Shown here in pieces: positions 1 to 5,921 of a DNA stretch of 8,725 bases. Position numbers and translations under genes: made by a program. The stretch covers positions 1 to 8,725 of the forward strand of contig CAMAFU010000059.1 in the NCBI GenBank assembly GCA_945833725.1, in the 5' to 3' direction. This stretch comes from an uncultured Treponema sp. (lineage in GTDB: Bacteria; Spirochaetota; Spirochaetia; Treponematales; Treponemataceae). Each line of letters begins with the position of its first letter. Within the stretch, counting starts at the first letter, position 1. A model generated the notes under the pieces. That model did no database searches, was not told the origin of the DNA, and saw only the letters and a list, made by a program, of their open reading frames with translations.

Positions 1-680
1 ACGCAGGACTTTCCATTTTCAAAAAAGTTAATAAAAAGTGAAGGCATAACATCTTCAAAAGAATTAACAGTAGAAAAAGAAAATTCTACGCTGGAAAGTG
101 CAATGTTCTTCTGCCCCCGTTTTAAAATTCCTCCGTTAGAACAAAAAGCGTATTCTTCCTTATCCGTTGAAAAATCAAAGCCTAAGGAAGGTTCCACAAT
201 ATTACATTCAAAGATTCGATAGGAAGATGATGATTTTATAAAAAAACCTTCAGGCACAAATGCGTTTTTAGGAAAAGAGAGGATAACTGAAAACTTACCG
301 GAATCAAATTCCGCAAAATCAAAAGAAACGGCAGGACGATTTTTAGGGATTACTTTTTTCAGCTTTGAAGAAGAAAAATCCTCCGAAAAAAGAAAACCAA
401 ACAGAGTTTTTTCTTTATTATTTTCTGGTACTTTTTTTGCTTCCAGAGTAATTTTTAGTGCCAGCGGAACTTTTTCTTCAATGAATGACTCAATTTTTTT
501 GTTCTGTTCATGGGAAAAAACATAAAAATCAATATTTTTCCGTGATTTTTTTATAAGTTTTTCACCTTCCGAAAAGCCCTCGTTAAAAAAAATAAGGGAA
601 CAGTCCGCCTTGCAGGAATAGAAATTTATACTGAAAAGAGTAAAAAACAATAAAAAAACAGAATAACCTATTTTTTTCAT
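1..680 (-). CDS. Exported protein of unknown function, possible lipoprotein (3' part outside window)
   Basis: Reading leftward from an ATG at 680-678, the frame stays open for about 226 codons to the window edge, so the C-terminus is missing. The N-terminus has a Lys-Lys start and a hydrophobic stretch (about residues 4-20, rich in Phe/Leu) ending in FYSC, with Cys23 a candidate lipidation site under the relaxed spirochaetal lipobox. A signal peptidase I site just after it is also possible. The rest is rich in Phe, Ser, Lys and Glu with alternating hydrophobic residues suggesting beta-strands; I recognise no domain. The start codon overlaps the ilvN stop as ATGA and there is no good Shine-Dalgarno, which suggests translational coupling to ilvN. 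Its place as last visible gene of an amino-acid operon does not reveal its job. Confident it is a gene, not what it does. Confidence 0.8.
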   Translation of the reverse strand, partial: MKKIGYSVFLLFFTLFSINFYSCKADCSLIFFNEGFSEGEKLIKKSRKNIDFYVFSHEQNKKIESFIEEKVPLALKITLEAKKVPENNKEKTLFGFLFSEDFSSSKLKKVIPKNRPAVSFDFAEFDSGKFSVILSFPKNAFVPEGFFIKSSSSYRIFECNIVEPSLGFDFSTDKEEYAFCSNGGILKRGQKNIALSSVEFSFSTVNSFEDVMPSLFINFFENGKSC

Positions 681-1168
681 TGCATAACTTTTTCGCCGCG
701 GCCTAATGCGGTAATTCCAGTTTTTACCAGTTCAAGAATTCCATAAGGTTCAAGAAGTCTTATAAGGCTTTCAATTTTTTCCTCGCTGCCTGTTGCCTCA
801 ACAACAACAGATTTTTCTGCAACATCAACAATATGAGCCCTGAAAATTTCGCAGGTTTCAATTATAACAGCCCGGTCAGTTCCAGCAGCCTTAACCTTTA
901 TAAGTGCCATTTCCCTTTCACAGGTTTCTTCCTTTTTACAGTGAGAAATGGAAATTACTTCAACAAGTTTAGAAAGTTGTTTTTCAATCTGCTCAAGTAC
1001 ATATTCATCACCGGAAACCACAATAGTCATTCTTGATTGTCCAGGATTATGAGTTTCGCAAACAGTAAGGGAGTCAATATTAAATCCTCTCCTACTAAAC
1101 AGCCCGGAAACACGGCTCAAAACACCGGATTTATTTTCAACAAGCACCGAAAGAACATATTTTTCCAT
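677..1168 (-). CDS. ilvN: Acetolactate synthase small (regulatory) subunit
   Basis: Regulatory subunit that binds the catalytic acetolactate synthase subunit (IlvB/IlvI type), raises its activity and gives feedback inhibition by valine in branched-chain amino-acid synthesis; cytoplasmic. The 163-aa length equals that of E. coli IlvH. The N-terminal ACT domain is textbook: ENKSGVLSRVSGLFSRRGFN at residues 11-30, with Asn12 and Gly15 in the positions of the valine-site Asn11/Gly14 of IlvH, then SRMTIVVSGDE. The C-terminal half has REMALIKV and ends in ELVKTGITALGRGE. I chose the Met at 1168 because AGGAG lies 6 nt upstream and the protein then starts right before the ACT strand; an ATG 39 nt further up adds a tail not typical of the family. 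The catalytic subunit is not beside it, unlike the usual ilvBN order. It lies 66 nt after the DAHP synthase fusion gene. Confidence 0.96.
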   Translation of the reverse strand: MEKYVLSVLVENKSGVLSRVSGLFSRRGFNIDSLTVCETHNPGQSRMTIVVSGDEYVLEQIEKQLSKLVEVISISHCKKEETCEREMALIKVKAAGTDRAVIIETCEIFRAHIVDVAEKSVVVEATGSEEKIESLIRLLEPYGILELVKTGITALGRGEKVMQ

Positions 1169-1174
1169 AAAAAA

Positions 1175-1179
1175 CTCCT
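1175..1179 (-). promoter_or_regulatory. Ribosome binding site of ilvN
   Basis: AGGAG on the minus strand, 6 nt before the ATG at 1168-1166. It fixes the start of ilvN at the internal methionine rather than the in-frame ATG at 1207. Confidence 0.8.
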
Positions 1180-1234
1180 GATTTTTTTGTATATAAAAGT
1201 TCCGCATTTCAGCGGAGGCTTAAACTGCTGATTT

Positions 1235-3175
1235 TTACCGACCTTCTTCAAAGTAAACACCCAAAAGCCTGACATCTTCTGCCTTGGATTTAAGTAATTG
1301 AAGAACACCGTCAATGTATTTTTGAGGGTCTTCTATTCTGATGTCTAAAGCAGCATCCGCATAAAACCAGTATCTCCACGGCTTTCCTGCAATAGGACGG
1401 CTTTCAAGACGGTTAAGGTTAAGATTTGAATCTTTAAATATTCCCAGACAATCAAACAATGCTCCAGACTCATTTTTTGTACTAAACATAAAAGTTGCCA
1501 TATTCGGCTTTTTACTTGAAGGAAAACTTTCTCCTTCAACATGGTTTGCCTTAATAACAACAAAACGGGTGTAATTGTTGTGAATATTTTCTATGCCTTC
1601 CTTTATGATTTCAAGACCATAAATTCCTGCATTTACAGCATTTGCTATTGCCGCATTTTCTATGCTATTTTTTTCTGCAACAATTGCCGCCCCAGTAGCA
1701 GTAGAAACAGACTCAATAATCTTCCAGTTTTTAAATTGAGAAAGAAATTCAGAACTTTGAGAAGAGGCTTGAAGATGAGTATAAACATTTTTTATTGAAT
1801 TTAAGGTTGCACCTTTTGGTGCCAGAAGAGAATGTTCTATACGAAGATTAATTGCCCCTACAATCGAAACATCCTGATATCTGGATAAATTGTCATAATT
1901 ATCATAAACAGAACCGGCAGTAGAATTTTCGATAGGGACCATGCCGTAGTCGGCTTTTCCGTCAACAACAGACTGGAATATTTCTTCGAAAGAATTTACA
2001 GGAACAGCAGAAGCAGACTCTTCAAAATACCTTTGAACAGCCATTTCTGCATAAGCACCTTTATTTCCGCTGTATGCACACACAGTTTTTGAACTGATTT
2101 TTTCAATTTCTGTATGGGCATCCTTTTTCTGCTCCAGCGGCCGTATATGGGCAACTTCCCGACCTATCACAGGAGCAAGGGCTTCAATATCCCTCATAAT
2201 TTTATCAAACTGCTGAGGATAAAGAGCCTGCGCCGCATCGGACATTGCTTTTTCAGGATGACAGTGCACTTCAACAATAATACCGTCTGCACCGGCAGCC
2301 ACAGCAGCCAGTGCCATTGGAGGAATTTTATCCCGAACACCTAAAGCATGGCTTGGATCAACAATAATCGGGAGATGAGTCATACTTCTAAGAACTGGAA
2401 TTGCACTTAAATCCAAAGTATTCCTTGTTGCTTTTTCGAAAGTCCTTATTCCCCTTTCGCACAAAATAACTTTATCAGTACCGCTGGACAACAAATATTC
2501 AGCAGACATAAGCCATTCTTCGATTGTAGCACAAAGTCCACGCTTTAAAATAACAGGTTTTCCTAGAGCTCCAAGTCTTTTCAAAAGCTCAAAATTCTGC
2601 ATATTCCGGGCGCCAACCTGATAAACATCAACATAATCCTTCATAACAGGAATAAATTCAGAAGCAACAATTTCTGTAACAACAGGCAGACCGTATTTAT
2701 CTCCAGCTTCTTTCAGATATTTTAAGCCTTCTTCTCCCAACCCCTGAAAAGAATAAGGGCTTGTTCTAGGTTTGTAAGCTCCACCACGCAGCAAAGTTGC
2801 ACCAGATGCAGCAACTGCGGCAGCGGCGTCCATCATCTGCTCCCGGCTTTCAACGGCACATGGACCTGCAATAGACACAAGTCGGGAACCGCCAAACCTG
2901 ATAATCTGCCCCCGGTTATTAGGAACTTCAACAACAGTATTCTCCGGCTTAAACTCCCGGCTGGCCATTTTATACGGTTTTGATATAGGAATAACTTTAG
3001 ATACACCCGGCAAAACTTCAATTTCCCGAATATCCATGGAAAGTTTTCCTACAGCAGCAAGAATTGTAGATTCCTCACCTTTTACTTCATTTATTTTAAA
3101 TTTTTTTGAATTTAAAACTGATTTTATACTTTGCTTTTCACTTTCCGTTGCATCATTTTTTAATACTATGACCAT
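1235..3175 (-). CDS. aroF-pheA: DAHP synthase (type I-beta) fused to prephenate dehydratase with ACT domain
   Basis: A 646-aa fusion of the first shikimate-pathway enzyme (PEP + erythrose 4-phosphate to DAHP) with the enzyme turning prephenate into phenylpyruvate for Phe. Residues 1-70 resemble the ferredoxin-like regulatory domain of Thermotoga maritima DAHP synthase; about 95-340 is the TIM barrel with SIAGPCAVES, LRGGAYKPRTSPYSFQGLGE, KPVILKRG, CERGIRTFEKATRNTLD and VDPSHALG. Metal ligands Cys106, His276, Glu302 and Asp313 keep the spacing I recall for T. maritima (170, 26, 11). The dehydratase starts near 365 with YSGNKGAYAE, then PIENSTAGSV (414-423), STATGAA (491-497) and NYTRF (534-538, catalytic Thr536). 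The C-terminal ACT domain has the Phe-site motifs GAL (571-573) and ESRP (591-594). No chorismate mutase lies between the halves. GGAGGT sits 9 nt before the ATG; the gene follows thrA by 38 nt. Each half is near certain; activity of the dehydratase is less so, since one conserved motif is altered. Confidence 0.96.
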   Translation of the reverse strand: MVIVLKNDATESEKQSIKSVLNSKKFKINEVKGEESTILAAVGKLSMDIREIEVLPGVSKVIPISKPYKMASREFKPENTVVEVPNNRGQIIRFGGSRLVSIAGPCAVESREQMMDAAAAVAASGATLLRGGAYKPRTSPYSFQGLGEEGLKYLKEAGDKYGLPVVTEIVASEFIPVMKDYVDVYQVGARNMQNFELLKRLGALGKPVILKRGLCATIEEWLMSAEYLLSSGTDKVILCERGIRTFEKATRNTLDLSAIPVLRSMTHLPIIVDPSHALGVRDKIPPMALAAVAAGADGIIVEVHCHPEKAMSDAAQALYPQQFDKIMRDIEALAPVIGREVAHIRPLEQKKDAHTEIEKISSKTVCAYSGNKGAYAEMAVQRYFEESASAVPVNSFEEIFQSVVDGKADYGMVPIENSTAGSVYDNYDNLSRYQDVSIVGAINLRIEHSLLAPKGATLNSIKNVYTHLQASSQSSEFLSQFKNWKIIESVSTATGAAIVAEKNSIENAAIANAVNAGIYGLEIIKEGIENIHNNYTRFVVIKANHVEGESFPSSKKPNMATFMFSTKNESGALFDCLGIFKDSNLNLNRLESRPIAGKPWRYWFYADAALDIRIEDPQKYIDGVLQLLKSKAEDVRLLGVYFEEGR

Positions 3176-3213
3176 AAATCAAAAACCTCCAGAAAAAGTC
3201 CTAAGCGTTAAAA

Positions 3214-5709
3214 TCAGCGTCCAGGATTAAAACTTACAGTTCTTAAAACATCACCGAAAACACCGGCTGCCGTAACTCCAGCTCCGGCTCCATATCCCCG
3301 GACAGTTAAAGGAATTGGAGTGTATCTTGCAGTTTCAAAAACAAAGGCATTTTCGCCGCCCTTTACTCCATACAACGGATCCGAAGGACCAACTTCCAGC
3401 ATTCCAACAGAAACTTTTCCATCGCGGATAGAAGCTCCCATTCTTAAAACTTTTCCTTCTTTTCTAAGTGCAGCCATTTTATCTTCAAAATATCCGTCAA
3501 TTTCTGGAAGCCTGTTCATAAATTCTTCAACAGAACCTTCGATAGAGAAATTTTCCGGGAAAATGGAATTCATTTTTATGTCTGAAAGTTCAATTTCAAA
3601 ACCGGCTTCTCTTGCAATAATAAGGGCCTTTCTTGCAACATCAGTGCCTTTTAAATCATCACGAGGATCCGGCTCTGTAAATTTAAGTTCTTTTGCTTCT
3701 TTTACGGCTTCAGAGAATTTTTTGCCTTCATCAAGCTTTCCAAAAATATAAGAAAGAGAACCGGACATAATTCCGTTAAAGCCAGCCAAAGAATCTCCAG
3801 ATTTAAAAAGATTCTGCAAAGTATCGATTATTGGCAAACCAGCACCAACATTAGTTTCATATAAGAATTTTACATGATTTTTATCGGCTGTTTCCCTAAG
3901 TTTTTTGTAAAAATCCATAGACATGGAATTTGCCCGTTTATTTGGAGTTGCAATATTCATGCCGGCAGAAAGAATGTCAAGGTATCGTTCCGGCAAATCG
4001 TAACTTGCAGTACAATCTACAAAAATCGGGTTCAAAGGTTTTGTATCCTTTACAAAATTCAGTATTTCATCAAGATTAGTTTTTAAAGGAGATTTTCTTA
4101 CATTCTGCCGCCAGTCAGACAAATCAAGCCCATTACCATCCAAAAGCATTCCATCCAATGTTGAAATACAGCATACTTTTATATCAATATTCTGCTCCCT
4201 AAGTTTTTTCTGCTGATCACGAATCTGATCAAGAAGAGCACCTCCAATAGTACCTGCACCAAAGGCAAAAACTTCAATAGGACGGGCAGTATTAAAGAAA
4301 AATCTGTGGGAAGTACGCACTGCAATATCACTGAATTCGCCTGAAATTACACAGGAAATTGACCGCTCACTAGAACCCTGGGCAATAGCAAGAATATTAA
4401 TGCCTCTGCTGGAAAGGGAATTAAAGAATTTACCTGCAACACCGCGGTTTTCTTTCATGCCGTCGCCGACAATGGAAACAATGGCACAGTCAGAAATTAC
4501 ACTTATAGGATTTATAACTCCTTCCCTAATTTCAAAGGCAAATTCAGAAGAAAGTACATTTTCAACAATATGAGATTCGCTCTGCCTTACACAAAAACTT
4601 ATTGTATATTCCGAAGAGGACTGAGTAATAAGGAGCATGCTTATTCCACTCCGGCTTACAGCTGCAAAAACACGGCTGGCAATACCTGTTCGGCCTTTCA
4701 TACCGCTTCCACTAACAGAAATTAATGCAGTTTTTTTAAGACATGAAATTCCGCATACAGGTCCTGCTGTCTTTTTTGATTCAAACGGACCTCTGCCAAT
4801 TCTTGTACCTCTGGCAGACGGATTGTGCGAATTTAAACTCCAGGCCTCAATTCCTCTGGCAGCCAAAGGCGATAAAGTTTTAGGATGAAGAACTTTCGAG
4901 CCAAAAAACGATAATTCCATGGCTTCTTCGTAAGTCATGTCGTCAACAAGAATTGCATCACTTACAACTCTTGGATCGGCAGTAAAAATACCGTCAACAT
5001 CAGTCCAGAATTCTACTTTTTTTGCTCCAAGACAGGAACCCACAATAGCAGCTGTAAAATCAGAACCATTTCGTCCCATAAGACCTGTTACACAGGCATT
5101 GGATGCTGGAGAAGACCAGGAACAAACAAAGCCTGGAAAAAGAAGAATGCCAGCCTGTTCAAGTTCAGAACCATCCCGATAAGGAGCAAGAGCTGCAGCA
5201 ATACGAGGATAATCAGGATCACCTTCTTTCTGATTGCCCGTCGTAAAAATATATTTCCGGCTGTCAAGAAGAAGAACCTTTTCGCCTTTTGCAATAAGAA
5301 GGGCTTTTACTATGCAGACGCATAAAAGTTCTCCCATTCCCATTATTCTGCAGTATATTGAATCTGGACACTCTCCAAAAATAGCAACACCATCAAGGAG
5401 TTTTTCCAGTTCAATAAAATTTTCTTCCATAGAGGCCATTACATCTTTAGCAGTAAAACCGTCAGTTACAGATTGAATTTCAAGACAAATATCTTCATGA
5501 ATTTTTCTTATTCCGCTTACAAATGTTCTGCCATTTCCCCCAGAAACACAGCCGTCGATTGCAGCCTGAAGACCGTTAGAAATACCGGCAACAGCAGAAA
5601 CAACAACGGAAATTCTGTCTAACTTTGTCCTTCCAATCATAATATCAACAGAATCTAAAATTCTTCTGGCACTTCCCATTGAAGTTCCGCCAAATTTTAA
5701 TGTAAGCAT
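3214..5709 (-). CDS. thrA: Bifunctional aspartokinase I / homoserine dehydrogenase I
   Basis: Phosphorylates aspartate and, after the aspartate-semialdehyde step done elsewhere, reduces the semialdehyde to homoserine for Thr and Met; cytoplasmic. At 831 aa it matches E. coli ThrA (820). Kinase motifs: KFGGTS (5-10), GRNGSDFTAA (212-221), FWTDVDGIFTADPR (234-247). Two ACT repeats follow (about 326-395 and 408-465), each with a Thr-site-like Gln motif: QSSSE (363-367) and QGSSE (444-448). The dehydrogenase has a nucleotide-binding GAGTIGG (484-490), TPNKRAN (588-594), NVGAGLP (620-626), MSGSLSYIFGKLDEG (648-662), EPDPRDDLKGTDVARK (679-694) and RGYGAGAGVTAAGVF (804-818). All expected motifs are present, so both activities and Thr feedback are likely. 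The start at 5709 has GGAG 6 nt upstream and puts KFGGTS at its normal place; an in-frame ATG at 5838 would lie upstream of the promoter. First gene of the operon; thrB and thrC are not adjacent. Confidence 0.97.
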   Translation of the reverse strand: MLTLKFGGTSMGSARRILDSVDIMIGRTKLDRISVVVSAVAGISNGLQAAIDGCVSGGNGRTFVSGIRKIHEDICLEIQSVTDGFTAKDVMASMEENFIELEKLLDGVAIFGECPDSIYCRIMGMGELLCVCIVKALLIAKGEKVLLLDSRKYIFTTGNQKEGDPDYPRIAAALAPYRDGSELEQAGILLFPGFVCSWSSPASNACVTGLMGRNGSDFTAAIVGSCLGAKKVEFWTDVDGIFTADPRVVSDAILVDDMTYEEAMELSFFGSKVLHPKTLSPLAARGIEAWSLNSHNPSARGTRIGRGPFESKKTAGPVCGISCLKKTALISVSGSGMKGRTGIASRVFAAVSRSGISMLLITQSSSEYTISFCVRQSESHIVENVLSSEFAFEIREGVINPISVISDCAIVSIVGDGMKENRGVAGKFFNSLSSRGINILAIAQGSSERSISCVISGEFSDIAVRTSHRFFFNTARPIEVFAFGAGTIGGALLDQIRDQQKKLREQNIDIKVCCISTLDGMLLDGNGLDLSDWRQNVRKSPLKTNLDEILNFVKDTKPLNPIFVDCTASYDLPERYLDILSAGMNIATPNKRANSMSMDFYKKLRETADKNHVKFLYETNVGAGLPIIDTLQNLFKSGDSLAGFNGIMSGSLSYIFGKLDEGKKFSEAVKEAKELKFTEPDPRDDLKGTDVARKALIIAREAGFEIELSDIKMNSIFPENFSIEGSVEEFMNRLPEIDGYFEDKMAALRKEGKVLRMGASIRDGKVSVGMLEVGPSDPLYGVKGGENAFVFETARYTPIPLTVRGYGAGAGVTAAGVFGDVLRTVSFNPGR

Positions 5710-5715
5710 AAAAAA

Positions 5716-5719
5716 CTCC
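5716..5719 (-). promoter_or_regulatory. Ribosome binding site of thrA
   Basis: GGAG on the minus strand, 6 nt before the ATG at 5709-5707. It supports this start over the in-frame ATG at 5838, whose translation would run through the promoter. Confidence 0.8.
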
Positions 5720-5760
5720 GGATAAAAACAGATAAAATCCCCTGAAAACAGGATTAAACA

Positions 5761-5789
5761 ATTATAATGAAAATAAACTGTCTGTTCAA
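5761..5789 (-). promoter_or_regulatory. Sigma-70-type promoter of the thrA operon
   Basis: Minus strand: -35 TTGAAC (5789-5784), a 17-nt spacer, and a perfect -10 TATAAT (5766-5761). Transcription would start near 5754, giving a leader of about 45 nt. The leader holds only a small CCTG-TTTT-CAGG hairpin (5741-5752) with no U-run; it is too short for a leader-peptide attenuator or T-box. The promoter lies just after the terminator of the upstream operon, which fits a new transcription unit. Confidence 0.85.
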
Positions 5790-5823
5790 TTTGAATTATT
5801 TTTTTTGTAAACCTGGGCCAAAC

Positions 5824-5860
5824 AAAAAAATCCGCCATGAAGATATTTCAACATGACGGA
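5824..5860 (-). terminator. Rho-independent terminator of the exported-protein operon
   Basis: Read on the minus strand, TCCGTCATG (5860-5852) pairs with CATGGCGGA (5839-5831) in a 9-bp stem with one G-T wobble and a 12-nt loop, followed at once by seven T's and then GTTT. It begins 61 nt after the stop of the SPOR-domain gene and ends shortly before the thrA promoter. The plus strand lacks an equally good T-run, so it works leftward. Confidence 0.9.
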
Positions 5861-5921
5861 CATTATTTCGTTTTAATACTTTCAATCGCAAGTCAGTTTA
5901 TAAAATCACAGTTTCCGATTT

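Noticed and set aside
1169..1207. Upstream in-frame start that would lengthen IlvN by 13 residues
   Set aside because: AGGAG lies correctly spaced before the internal ATG, and the shorter form has the exact family length.
1201..1216. Small hairpin TCCGC-TGAAAT-GCGGA between the fusion gene and ilvN as a terminator
   Set aside because: Only 5 bp and followed by AACTTTTATA rather than a T-run; the genes are closely spaced and probably co-transcribed.
3320..3751. 143-codon open frame on the plus strand opposite thrA
   Set aside because: It is antisense to the well-conserved homoserine dehydrogenase domain, and its Ser/Phe/Pro-rich product looks like a shadow frame.
5710..5838. Upstream in-frame start that would lengthen ThrA by 43 residues
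   Set aside because: The extension covers the promoter, resembles no aspartokinase N-terminus, and the ATG at 5709 has a good ribosome binding site and puts KFGGTS at residue 5.
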